From NCBI GenBank assembly GCA_017940385.1, contig JAGAYS010000037.1, positions 1 through 64,000 of the forward strand: 64,000 nucleotides of DNA, written 5' to 3'. Below are positions 51,914 through 60,385 of the stretch, piece after piece; positions within the stretch are counted from its first letter, which is position 1, and every line of letters starts with the position of its first letter. Source of the stretch: Ruminobacter sp. GTDB lineage: Bacteria; Pseudomonadota; Gammaproteobacteria; Enterobacterales; Succinivibrionaceae. Position numbers and translations under genes: made by a program. The notes beneath the pieces were generated by a model. The model was not told the DNA's origin. It did no database searches and saw only the letters and a list, made by a program, of their open reading frames with translations.

Positions 51914-52369
51914 AATATCTGTTCCTTCATAAGTTGTTTTTGAAAATTTATACTTCTTTAATTATCAAAACCGAAACGCCGAGATGATATAGCAATTCAT
52001 GGGTCGTTTTCAATTCCGTTTTATTTCATATCATTTCGATATGTTTTATATGTTTTACATGACATACTTTACACTTTTAAAAATTACTTGTCTATAAAAA
52101 TTCTAAAAAAAATTTTTTACTGATAGAATTTGAACAAAAAATATACACCTTTGACAGGCTTTTTATCCTGCCCAACACCTTTCCGTTGTCCAAAAAATCA
52201 GGAACGGATTATAATGTACCCGCGTCACTCATAATAATTACCGGTTGTTAACCGCACGGGGCATGACGCACGTTTAGGGAAGTTTCCGTCCCGTTGCCGG
52301 GTCGGTTTTCCCGTAACACGGCGGTATTCGTAACCGAAACCTGCAGCTAACCAAACAAGGAATATTTTA
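51914..52369. other. Divergent control region between porin copy 3 and the DUF2057 gene
   Basis: About 456 bp, very AT-rich on the porin side. For the + gene, a promoter with TTGTCC (52186-52191) and TATAAT (52210-52215), 18 bp apart, would give a long leader of about 150 nt. The porin promoter on the minus strand is not clear. No ORF. Confidence 0.5.
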
Positions 52370-53140
52370 ATGAAGAAACAGATTCTCATACCAGCACTGC
52401 TCACCGTTTCAGCCCTTGCCGCGACGGTAAATGCAGAAGCGGCCACTTTCAAGACACCTAAGAACTACAGCATCATAATCGCGGACGGAGCAAAGACAAC
52501 CGGATATTTCAGTGAAACCAGGGAAATTGAGCTGTCTGAAGGGAAACACCAGCTGGTGGTCATGTTTAAAGGCGCTTTCAAAAAGGGACATGACAAGATT
52601 ATTGCTTCAGCAGTAAACCCTATAGTCATCAACATACCTCACGTAGAGAAGGATGACAGCTACTCATTCACCTACCGTCGCATAACCGATTACGAAGACG
52701 CCACTGACTATGCGGCAAAACAGAGCATCACAATTACCAAAAACGGCACTCCGGCAGATCGTGATGAAGCTTCGTACATGATACTGAAGTCAGACAAGGG
52801 CTTTCAGCTTGACAGGGATTACATAGCCGAACTGAAGAGTCTCGACCTTCTTTACATTTCCGAAAGCAACAGGGAAATCAAGAAGAATACTGCCGAAAAG
52901 CTTTCAAACTGCAGAGATTCCTTTACCGACTGCCCTACCGAAGTTGTTGCAAGCGCAGAAAACATAACCGCCGTTGCCGAAAAATCTAATGCAGAAAAAA
53001 TGGCGGCAGACACTGCAGCGGGAAAGAGCGTATCTGCTGATAAGGTGAACATACAGATGCTTGAAGGTCTGAAATCCATTTACGGCAGTGCCGATCCTGA
53101 AACCAGAAAGGCCTTTAAGGAATGGCTTAAAAACAACTGA
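52370..53140 (+). CDS. DUF2057 (YccT/CsgI-like) periplasmic protein
   Basis: Secreted protein of the DUF2057 family; the E. coli member YccT has been renamed CsgI, an inhibitor of curli assembly. A signal peptide (MKKQILIPALLTVSALAATV, then NAEA) precedes a beta-rich region with a typical II-ADG start (YSIIIADGAKTTGYFSETRE), ELSEGKHQLVVMFKGAF and NPIVINI, matching the family's IDGxxV and HQ-VVRF motifs. The C-terminal IQMLEGLKSIYGSADPETRK and KAFKEWLKNN match the YccT end. At 256 residues it is longer than YccT (220), with an acidic Ala/Lys linker. No curli genes are in the window, so its role here is open. Confidence 0.88.
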   Translation: MKKQILIPALLTVSALAATVNAEAATFKTPKNYSIIIADGAKTTGYFSETREIELSEGKHQLVVMFKGAFKKGHDKIIASAVNPIVINIPHVEKDDSYSFTYRRITDYEDATDYAAKQSITITKNGTPADRDEASYMILKSDKGFQLDRDYIAELKSLDLLYISESNREIKKNTAEKLSNCRDSFTDCPTEVVASAENITAVAEKSNAEKMAADTAAGKSVSADKVNIQMLEGLKSIYGSADPETRKAFKEWLKNN

Positions 53141-53212
53141 TAAGGTTAAGTCACCTTTCACGCAATAAACATTTCAAGCCGGAGCGTCATAAAACACCAT
53201 CCTGACAAAAAC

Positions 53213-54010
53213 TCACCTGAGCGGCTCGGTCCACAGGTGTATGTATCTGCCAAGATGGGCAAAATCCTCGCTGCGGCTGTACTCAAGCTCAAATGAGAGC
53301 AGGTCATCAAACTTGCTCACCTGTTCACTCTTGTCTCGCATATAGTCGTGAATGATGCGGACTCCGCTCATTCCCGATACCGTAAGGCCGCTTTCGGCAA
53401 GCCAGCGCCTGACCTCACTGATGTATAAAGGAGTTATCGGTGTAAGCTTCTGACGGCGCTTTTTGACAAGCCCCTGCCTGATGTAGTCAAAATTTCCGAC
53501 CACCAGACTCTGAAACAGCAGAGCCGTACGGTTGTAGAACATAAGTGACAGCACACCGTTAACATCCAGCATAGACTTAAGAATACCTATCACCGGCTTA
53601 GGATCCACCAGCCATTCAAGAACGGCATGACATATCACCAGATCGAACTTTTCACCGGGAAGAATTTCGTTAAGTTTCTGCACCTCTCCTTTAATGAAGG
53701 TAATCCTTCCGCTGACAGGGTGCTCATCAAGCTCCTTTTTGCCGAGATCCAGCATATCCTGGGAAATATCAACAAGGGTAACGTCATGCCCCAGGGCTGC
53801 AAGCTTCATTGCCATAAACCCGAATCCGCCCCCGGCATCAAGCACCTTCAGCGGACGGGACATTTCAGGTTTTGCCAGAATCTCCTCAAGGTCTCTCCAG
53901 ACAACGGCCCCTCGTATTTTTCCCTTACTGGTGCCGTATATCTGCTTCTTGAAAAATTCCGCTCTGTTGTCAAAACTCTGATCATGCGGAGGAGCTTTCT
54001 GTTTTAACAT
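53213..54010 (-). CDS. cmoM: tRNA 5-carboxymethoxyuridine methyltransferase CmoM
   Basis: SAM-dependent methyltransferase that makes the methyl ester of cmo5U at tRNA position 34. The opening QSFDNRAEFFKKQIYGTSKG matches E. coli CmoM (NFDDIAEKFSRNIYGTTKGQ). SAM motif I is VLDAGGGFGFMAMKLA; LVICHAVLEWLVDPKP, LSLMFYNRTALLFQSLVVGN and FDYIRQGL follow. The C-terminus GVRIIHDYMRDK and HLGRYIHLW is also characteristic. The frame runs to 54070, but the ATG at 54010, behind AGGGGAA, starts right before this core. About 265 residues. Convergent with the DUF2057 gene. Confidence 0.95.
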   Translation of the reverse strand: MLKQKAPPHDQSFDNRAEFFKKQIYGTSKGKIRGAVVWRDLEEILAKPEMSRPLKVLDAGGGFGFMAMKLAALGHDVTLVDISQDMLDLGKKELDEHPVSGRITFIKGEVQKLNEILPGEKFDLVICHAVLEWLVDPKPVIGILKSMLDVNGVLSLMFYNRTALLFQSLVVGNFDYIRQGLVKKRRQKLTPITPLYISEVRRWLAESGLTVSGMSGVRIIHDYMRDKSEQVSKFDDLLSFELEYSRSEDFAHLGRYIHLWTEPLR

Positions 54011-54529
54011 CCGAATTCCCCTAATTAACTTTTTCCATTGCCGTTTTATATGCAGCTGCCGAAAACTCAATCCGTTTTACGAGTTGTCCGGCTTGTTCCG
54101 AGTACCGGAAATGCTGTTCACTGTTTACTGACACTCATTAAATTTTATCAATTCATATTTTTATAAAAGATATTTGCCTTTTGCAAAAACATGCGTATTT
54201 ATGCATGTTTTTTGAACTCCGTCAAGGTTTTTTACTTATTCACACTTTTAGGGTATAAACTTGTGAATTAAAATAAATCAAGCGGTTTTATTATTTTTCA
54301 GTCTAAAATAGCACCATACAGTCAGCTGTTTTGGCAGTTTTTTCATCACTTTTTAAATCCACCTGTGTCTAACCTCAAAGCTTCAATAATGATTATCTCC
54401 GTAATCATCAATCTTTATCCATGAAGTTTTACCGGCATTCATACAACGACGCCCATGGAAAACTCTGTGGACAGACGTCTGATTTTCACTTCATTCATAA
54501 ATCTCTCGGAGTGATTCATAAACCTGAAC
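54011..54529. other. Intergenic region between truA and cmoM
   Basis: About 520 bp, AT-rich. Two hairpins: ATGATTA (54389-54395) with TAATCAT (54402-54408), and a terminator-like stem at 54186-54211. The long gap of about 320 nt between the truA stop and the terminator-like stem holds no ORF I accept; a short 3' UTR-derived RNA is possible. Confidence 0.45.
54186..54211. terminator. Terminator-like hairpin between truA and cmoM
   Basis: AAAACATGC (54186-54194) pairs with GCATGTTTT (54203-54211) around an 8-nt loop, followed by a T-run on +. The A-run on the left gives a U-rich tail on the minus strand too, so it may end truA transcription. Confidence 0.6.
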
Positions 54530-55318
54530 CTAGAGCAGAAGAAACGGTCCCAGATTGGTGTTTTTGGGAATGGCAAACTCATCCGGATAGGTAACGTCAA
54601 CAAGATAGAGTCCGTCAGGCTGGGCTGTAGGACCTGCCTTGGTACGATCCCTACCCTCAAAAACTTCAGCCATCCACCCCACAGGCTGATGACCGTACCC
54701 CACCTCAAGAAGTGAACCAACGATGTTTCTTACCATGTGAAGCAGAAAGGCATTGGCTGTGATATCCACGATAACGTAGTCGCCGATACGGCTCACGGAC
54801 ACCCTGTGCACGTTACGCCACGGCGTTCTGCTCTCACATCCTGCAGCCCTGAAGCTGGTAAAGTCATGCTCACCCACAAGACACTGAGCCGCTTCATTCA
54901 TGTCGACCTCGTTGAGTGTACCATGATAATAATGTGAGACCTTTCCTGAAAGAATTCCCGGACGGCTGCGGTTGTTGAGAATAACGTAACGATAGCGTCT
55001 CGCAGTAGCTGAAAATCTGGCATGAAAATCATCCGACGTTTCCTTTACCCACTTCACGCTGATATCTGACGGCAGAAAGACATTTGTTCCCAGCATCCAT
55101 GCATGTGAAGGTCTGACGACGTCAGTCGTAAAATTGACGACCTGTCCGGTAGCATGCACGCCGGCATCGGTTCTGCCGGCACAGAATGTCTCAATATAAG
55201 TTCCGGCCACACGACTCAGGGCCTTTTCGATGCGTTCCTGCACACTGTCAAATGATTTCTGACGCTGAAAGCCTTTATAGGCCTGTCCGTTATACTCTAT
55301 TCCCAGAGCAATGTTCAT
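54530..55318 (-). CDS. truA: tRNA pseudouridine synthase A (TruA)
   Basis: Isomerises uridines 38-40 in the tRNA anticodon stem-loop. The catalytic Asp lies in [19 protein letters not shown]. The N-terminus [18 protein letters not shown], then [34 protein letters not shown] and [20 protein letters not shown] are family motifs. 262 residues is close to E. coli TruA (270). AAGGA lies before the ATG. It follows the glycosylation cluster on the same strand after that cluster's terminator, so it is probably a separate unit. Confidence 0.96.
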   Translation of the reverse strand: MNIALGIEYNGQAYKGFQRQKSFDSVQERIEKALSRVAGTYIETFCAGRTDAGVHATGQVVNFTTDVVRPSHAWMLGTNVFLPSDISVKWVKETSDDFHARFSATARRYRYVILNNRSRPGILSGKVSHYYHGTLNEVDMNEAAQCLVGEHDFTSFRAAGCESRTPWRNVHRVSVSRIGDYVIVDITANAFLLHMVRNIVGSLLEVGYGHQPVGWMAEVFEGRDRTKAGPTAQPDGLYLVDVTYPDEFAIPKNTNLGPFLLL

Positions 55319-55439
55319 TCGGTTTTCCTTTTTGTTTATGATGACCTCGGTAAAAAACCAGTCAGCCGGATTTTACGGCTAAATATACCATAAATCTCCA
55401 CGGCAAAAAACCTGCGGAAGGATATACCGTACGGAAGAA

Positions 55440-55475
55440 ACACCGGGAACCTTCGTTTCCGCTGGTTCCCGGTGT
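55440..55475 (-). terminator. Terminator of the glycosylation cluster
   Basis: ACACCGGGAACC (55440-55451) pairs perfectly with GGTTCCCGGTGT (55464-55475) around a 12-nt loop, about 15 bp beyond the last gene of the cluster. Confidence 0.75.
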
Positions 55476-55488
55476 TCAGGATTAAAAA

Positions 55489-56853
55489 TTAAATTACAAA
55501 GAATTTGGAATGCCCCCATGCCAATGCGAAAAATACGCTGAACAGGGCAAATACAACCGGCAGAAGGCTGCGTGCGGCCATGTTGTTCTTGACGATAAGG
55601 GTAAACGTCAACAGACACGGCAGCATGCAGAACAGATATCTTGGGAAAGCATTAACGCCGGTCATGACAGGAATGAGAATGCAGATTATGAAATACAGGG
55701 ATTCGGCATAGTATTTCTGTCTGAAAAGATACCATACCAAAGGCAGACTCAGGATAATCATAATGCTGAAATATTCCTTATAACCGCCGGTCATCAATCC
55801 CTGAATAACGTAATTTACAGGATTGCCCATTGAACGTCCCCAGGCCCACTGTATATGCATGAAGGCAAAGCTGTCGCCGGTCAGATTGAACAGATAGTTC
55901 TGATATATGAACATCGGTAGCGGAACCAGCATAATTCCCAGAATAAGTTTGAGATTGTTTCTGTTGAAGGTAAAAAGGTTTCTGAAGCCGTACTCCATGA
56001 TACCGGCAAGAAGAAGAGGAAACACGAACATAACGCCAACATTTCTGGTGGCACTCATGCCCATGGCCACAAGTCCGGCCATCAGGAAATTCTTTTTGGC
56101 AATAAAAGTAAATGCCAGTATGGAGAATACAAGGAAAAGACTTTCCGAATAAGGTGCCATAAAGTAAATTGAGTAAGGCAGGAAGCAGAGAATGACCGTT
56201 GATGCCTCACGCACTGAACGGGACAGATTATGCAGCTTAAGATAATTGTTCCACAGAAACAGTGCCAGCAGGAATGACAGATTGCTCACGGTCATCAGTC
56301 CCAGAAGATAATTACCTCCAAGAACGAAGGATACGACACCTGCAAGCATCGGATACCCCGGCAGGAATGCCCAGTTTGCGGCATGCCCGGTGGTCAGGTT
56401 CTGAGGCACCGGGGCATATCCGTCCCTTGACACGGTTTCAAACCAGGCACAGTCAAACTGACACATGATGTTCATGGTATCACCGACGACATTGCTGAAC
56501 AACGGCTCATGAATGTAATTTACTTCTGAAGGATAATGATAGTTACCGAGGTAAATGATTGAAAAAAGAACGCACCTCGATATCATGAAAATAATGAAAA
56601 TCCATGAAAGTTCCGTAATCTTTTCACCCCATGAACCGGTTTTGAAAGACAGTTTTTCCGCCAGCCTGTGTCCAAGAGATTCATCCTTAGGAGTGGCGGG
56701 GGCAGAGCTTTCGGAGTTTTCACTCCCCTCATTTCCGGAAGTTGCTTCCTTTGAATATGGATAATCCCAGGATCTGTTCCACCCGTGAACCTGAGGGGAA
56801 ACAGCTCTTGAATCATTCATGTAAGATGTATCGTTATTTAAATCATTATGCAT
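55489..56853 (-). CDS. PIG-V-like (GT-C) membrane glycosyltransferase
   Basis: Polytopic protein with about ten to twelve membrane helices and the PIG-V/GPI-mannosyltransferase-2-like signature: an acidic motif in the first periplasmic loop, CQFDCAWFETVSRDGY, then NWAFLPGYPML (family: DA-WY, exGY, aFFPLYP). Such enzymes use polyprenyl-phosphate sugars as donors on the outer face of the membrane. YFMAPYSESLFLVFSILAF and SATRNVGVMFVFPLLL match the following PIG-V blocks (PYSE-LF, TRn-G). A hydrophilic N-terminus of about 80 residues precedes helix 1. The frame opens at a TTG at 56895; ATGs at 56853 or 56820 are more likely. Last gene of a cluster with GtrB and GtrA, which supply its donor. Acceptor unknown. 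Confidence 0.78.
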   Translation of the reverse strand: MHNDLNNDTSYMNDSRAVSPQVHGWNRSWDYPYSKEATSGNEGSENSESSAPATPKDESLGHRLAEKLSFKTGSWGEKITELSWIFIIFMISRCVLFSIIYLGNYHYPSEVNYIHEPLFSNVVGDTMNIMCQFDCAWFETVSRDGYAPVPQNLTTGHAANWAFLPGYPMLAGVVSFVLGGNYLLGLMTVSNLSFLLALFLWNNYLKLHNLSRSVREASTVILCFLPYSIYFMAPYSESLFLVFSILAFTFIAKKNFLMAGLVAMGMSATRNVGVMFVFPLLLAGIMEYGFRNLFTFNRNNLKLILGIMLVPLPMFIYQNYLFNLTGDSFAFMHIQWAWGRSMGNPVNYVIQGLMTGGYKEYFSIMIILSLPLVWYLFRQKYYAESLYFIICILIPVMTGVNAFPRYLFCMLPCLLTFTLIVKNNMAARSLLPVVFALFSVFFALAWGHSKFFVI

Positions 56854-57007
56854 ATCAATGAGCCGGATTAAATTCTTGTCCAAGTAATAAGTCAAAACTG
56901 CGGTTACGCACCGACGGAACCCCGGTTTATCTGATTCCTCGCTGATGTATAGTCTCTTCGTGAACTCCGATAACCACCGTCATTTCAGTTTACTGTTTTT
57001 ATAATTC

Positions 57008-57550
57008 TCAGCCTTTATTTTTATCGGCGATATCCGCCGCTTTTCTGAACACCCAGTATTTTGAGCCTGCATAGCTCAGCACGGTAACAATCACCATTGC
57101 ACTGACCACCGGAACGTATCCGTAAAGCCCAAGCCAGATCTTCATCATGGAAATAATACCGGCCCTGAGACACAGGGTGACAACGGAAAGAGTAATAAGC
57201 TTCATGAATACATCCACGGTTCCCTTCTTTCTGAAAGTTACCCTGCTGTGTCCGAAAAACGATACGCTGAAAGCCACACAGAAGCTTATCACCGATACGG
57301 TTTCCTCAAAATACCTGCATACGGCATCACTCACGGCCTCGGCAGAACAGTCTGCTCCCACAAAACCGGCCAGAGCCAGAACGCAGGAACTTAAACCATC
57401 GGTTCCCACAACCTGAAACATAAAAACGGTAACAGCCAGATCCACGAGAGTTGCCAGTCCGCCAACAATAAGAAATCTGACAATTCTCAGGAATTCACCG
57501 TTTTTCAGCAGTCCGAAAATTCCGGAATTTCCGCACGTAACAACACTCAT
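57008..57550 (-). CDS. GtrA-like flippase
   Basis: Small four-helix membrane protein of the GtrA/DPMS2 family, thought to flip polyprenyl-phosphate-linked sugars. FLRIVRFLIVGGLATLVDLA is the family N-terminal motif, with FCVAFSVSFFGHSRVTFRKKG as the NY-W-F/R-TF segment equivalent and SYAGSKYWVFRKA at the end (K-x-WVF). At 180 residues it is longer than the usual 120-140: an extra stretch of about 35 residues (GTDGLSSCVLALAGFVGADC then SAEAVSDAVCRYFEE) lies between helices 1 and 2. GGAG is 5 nt before the ATG. gtrB lies 24 bp upstream, so the pair is cotranscribed. Confidence 0.85.
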   Translation of the reverse strand: MSVVTCGNSGIFGLLKNGEFLRIVRFLIVGGLATLVDLAVTVFMFQVVGTDGLSSCVLALAGFVGADCSAEAVSDAVCRYFEETVSVISFCVAFSVSFFGHSRVTFRKKGTVDVFMKLITLSVVTLCLRAGIISMMKIWLGLYGYVPVVSAMVIVTVLSYAGSKYWVFRKAADIADKNKG

Positions 57551-57574
57551 CCGTACTCTCCGTATTCCATTCAG

Positions 57575-58594
57575 CTACTTATCGTTTACGTCATTTTCGG
57601 AAGCCAGATCTACTTCCCGTTCCACCTGTCCGTGCTTCACGCCGGACTTCACGTTACGGTAAATGTTCTCCAGAATGTATACCGGTCTGTTCTTTACCTC
57701 GATGAAGATGCGTGAGATGTACTCACCAAGAATACCGATGGAGATAAGCTGTACGGAACCGAGGAACAGCACGGCACACATGATTGATGCATACCCCGGA
57801 ACATCAGAACCGTTAATCAGGGTTTTGGTAAAAATGTAAATCATGTAGCATGAGGCAATGAGACCGAGCATTCCGCCTATGTAGCTCCACACGCGCAGAG
57901 GCATGCTGGAGAAACTTACAATTCCGTCAAGCGCGAAATTCCAAAGCTTCCAGTAATTGAACTTTGATGATCCCTCCTGTCTCTCAGGTCTTTCGTAAGG
58001 AATACCGTATGAGGAAAAACCGGCCCAGGCAAAAATACCCTTCATGAATCTGTTTCTTTCAGGAAGGCGGTTTATCGCATCAATTACACGACGATCGATA
58101 AGGCGAAAATCACCGGCATTTACAGGAATGTGAACCTTGTTGGTCATCACGTTGAATACCCTGTAAAAGGCCCCGGCCGTAAGCCTCTTCAGCGGGGTAT
58201 CCTTTGAACGGTCGACTCTGATACCGTAGACCATGTCATAATCCTTTTCGAGCCAGGCCTTTACAAAATCAAGAATGAGGTGCGGAGGATCCTGCAAATC
58301 AACGTCAATCGGAACTACCGCATCACCTGACGCATGTCTGAGACCTGCTGTCATGGCTGCTTCCTTACCAAAATTACGGGAAAGGTTCACCAGAGCTATT
58401 CTCTTATCTTTTTCTATCAGCTTTTTAATGATTTCAACGGTATCGTCCCTACTGCCGTCATTCACGAACATGATTTCATAATGACCATCAATTTCATTCA
58501 GAGCTTTAGTAACTTCAACATAGAAACTGTTTATGGCTTCATGTTCGTTATAAACAGGAACCAGCAGTGTTATAAAATAATTATTCTTGTCCAT
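57575..58594 (-). CDS. GtrB/DPM1-like polyprenyl-phosphate glycosyltransferase
   Basis: Family 2 glycosyltransferase that loads a sugar from a nucleotide donor onto polyprenyl phosphate. The GT-A domain has ITLLVPVYNEHEAINSFY, MFVNDGSRDDT, VNLSRNFGKEAAMTAGL and the catalytic acidic motif PIDVDLQDPP (about residues 95-104). GDFRLIDRRV and ERNRFMKGIFAW follow, as in GtrB and YfdH. Two C-terminal membrane helices (VWSYIGGMLGLIASCYMIYI; ASIMCAVLFLGSVQLISIGI) anchor it. 339 residues is normal. It sits upstream of gtrA as the catalytic partner. Glucose or another hexose is the usual cargo; the sugar here is not known. Confidence 0.93.
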   Translation of the reverse strand: MDKNNYFITLLVPVYNEHEAINSFYVEVTKALNEIDGHYEIMFVNDGSRDDTVEIIKKLIEKDKRIALVNLSRNFGKEAAMTAGLRHASGDAVVPIDVDLQDPPHLILDFVKAWLEKDYDMVYGIRVDRSKDTPLKRLTAGAFYRVFNVMTNKVHIPVNAGDFRLIDRRVIDAINRLPERNRFMKGIFAWAGFSSYGIPYERPERQEGSSKFNYWKLWNFALDGIVSFSSMPLRVWSYIGGMLGLIASCYMIYIFTKTLINGSDVPGYASIMCAVLFLGSVQLISIGILGEYISRIFIEVKNRPVYILENIYRNVKSGVKHGQVEREVDLASENDVNDK

Positions 58595-58706
58595 TGTTTT
58601 TTGCCGAAATAATAATAAATGCCGAAAAGTTGACGATGCCAGCTTTCAGCCGCGTCCGGGCTCCCGTCCGGATACTTGTCCAAAATTCATCCGCAACCAG
58701 GTTAGC

Positions 58707-59327
58707 TCAGTAAACAGCCTCTTCCCGTTCATCTTCAGTCCCGTAATTGAGACTGAACACTTCGGAATCTCCCGGAACGGATGTTCGGGAAGTGATTGCC
58801 AGTGCATAAATGTTTACAGGAAGTGAAGTGCTAACCGGAACGTAGTTAACCTCACCGGGAATCTCGCTTATGAAATCACGCTCGATGGGGATGTAGATTT
58901 CATAGCTTCCGGGTTCGTCAAGGTAGGCGGTCGAATGATCACCAACGGTGATCATGGTATGACCCAGCTCCGATTTAAGGCGCAGAAAGGCATAAATCGT
59001 ATCCGGATTCTTATATAACTTGAAAATAAAGGCACTTCTGTCGGTAAACGCCATGCCGCGACCATTGCTGTCAGGAGCGGAGAACCCTGTTCTGTCCAGA
59101 AAATAAGGTCTTTCCGTGGTTGTGTCATAGACATGTCCGGGGATGACATACATACTCTGGTATTTATTCCAGAACCTTACTTTTTTATCAAGGTAGTAGT
59201 ACTGATATGAGTCAGACACATCTCTGTGTCTGTTAAGATCCAGTACATACACGTAATACCCACCCAGCGCCAGTATCAGGATAAGCATACATGACACAAA
59301 AAGTGCATTACTGTTCTTCATAAACAT
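58707..59327 (-). CDS. Unrecognised membrane-anchored protein of the glycosylation cluster
   Basis: About 206 residues with a single N-terminal hydrophobic anchor (NALFVSCMLILILALGGYYV) and a periplasmic part of about 170 residues. The latter is beta-rich with many aromatics (YYYLDKKVRFWNKYQSMYVI, RPYFLDRTGF, YLDEPGSYEIYIP). I recognise no family. The frame starts at a TTG at 59360, but the ATGs at 59327 or 59321 lie just before the anchor. It is the first gene of the cluster, 112 bp before gtrB on the same strand, so it may be an accessory or acceptor-recognising subunit of the PIG-V-like enzyme. Inferred from position only. Confidence 0.65.
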   Translation of the reverse strand: MFMKNSNALFVSCMLILILALGGYYVYVLDLNRHRDVSDSYQYYYLDKKVRFWNKYQSMYVIPGHVYDTTTERPYFLDRTGFSAPDSNGRGMAFTDRSAFIFKLYKNPDTIYAFLRLKSELGHTMITVGDHSTAYLDEPGSYEIYIPIERDFISEIPGEVNYVPVSTSLPVNIYALAITSRTSVPGDSEVFSLNYGTEDEREEAVY

Positions 59328-59468
59328 AATATCCAAATGTTGTTGACTTAGATCCGCCAATCACACCTGTTTTAGGTATTAAGACGTAATCCGGGACCAT
59401 TCATACTTATTATTTCTTATGATTATCAGATCGTAATCTGCCTGTCATCAGTCTGCATTTCTGTCATT

Positions 59469-59492
59469 GTCATGCTCCTTTCGGAGCATGAC
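59469..59492 (-). terminator. Hairpin after folE
   Basis: GTCATGCTCC (59469-59478) pairs perfectly with GGAGCATGAC (59483-59492) around TTTC. It lies between the folE stop and the glycosylation cluster. The minus-strand U-tract is poor. Confidence 0.65.
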
Positions 59493-59564
59493 CTGTTGTT
59501 ATGATAATTGTTTTCTGTCGGCCTTATGAAATAAGCCCGCACGTTCCGTTAACCTGACTGACAA

Positions 59565-60212
59565 TCAGTCGGTAAGAAATTCGTGACGGGAGGCCTGGTT
59601 AAACTTGAAGTAACCTCCAAGAGCCGTAGTTGTGGTTTCACTTGTGGCATCCTGAACACCGCGTGACTTGACGCAGTAGTGAGTAGCCGTAATGGTTACG
59701 GCAACATTCTGGGTCTCAAGCAACGTCTGCAGAGCCACCAGAATCTGCTGAGTGAGACGCTCCTGAACCTGCGGTCTGCGGGCAAAGAACTGCACGATGC
59801 GATTAATCTTGGACAGACCGATAATCTTTCTTGAAGGAAGATACGCCACCTTGGCCTTTCCGTCAATTGTCACAAAATGATGTTCGCAGGTACTGGTAAG
59901 GGTAATGTCGCTTACCTTAACCATTTCATCAACCTTCATCTTGTTATCAATCACGGTGATTGACGGGAAATTGGCATAATCAAGGCCGGAAAAGATTTCA
60001 TTCACGTACATTTTGGCAATACGGTACGGAGTGCGGTTTAAGCTGTCATCAGAACGATCCAGCCCCAAAATATCCATGATGGCACCCATGTGCTTTTCTA
60101 TTTCGGCTCTCTGTTCGTCATGAGACATATCAATGGGAACACGCGGTGTTTCCAGCCCCTGGGCCAGAAGAGCATCACGAACCATTGCAGCTTCTTTGCT
60201 TATTTCACTCAT
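59565..60212 (-). CDS. folE: GTP cyclohydrolase I
   Basis: Converts GTP to 7,8-dihydroneopterin triphosphate, the first step of both folate and queuosine synthesis. Zinc ligands are the Cys and His of [20 protein letters not shown] and the Cys of [33 protein letters not shown] and [20 protein letters not shown] with QERLTQQI are family blocks. The C-terminal [15 protein letters not shown] ends as in E. coli FolE. The frame opens at a TTG at 60263; the ATG at 60212, with GGAG about 10 nt upstream, gives about 215 residues (E. coli 222). Its product is the substrate of QueD, encoded at 20.2 kb. Confidence 0.97.
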   Translation of the reverse strand: MSEISKEAAMVRDALLAQGLETPRVPIDMSHDEQRAEIEKHMGAIMDILGLDRSDDSLNRTPYRIAKMYVNEIFSGLDYANFPSITVIDNKMKVDEMVKVSDITLTSTCEHHFVTIDGKAKVAYLPSRKIIGLSKINRIVQFFARRPQVQERLTQQILVALQTLLETQNVAVTITATHYCVKSRGVQDATSETTTTALGGYFKFNQASRHEFLTD

Positions 60213-60385
60213 CTCAGTCAGTCTCCGCAGTAATCGCTTTAAACTGTCGCTATTGTACTCCAAAACAATAACCTTTTCACAAATTTTTGAGATAAGGAAC
60301 GAATACCGGAAAGATATCAGAAGTTAACCAAATACAGCACCGAATTTTGTTGTTTTACGGTAAGACGCATGTCCGGGATTTTTCT

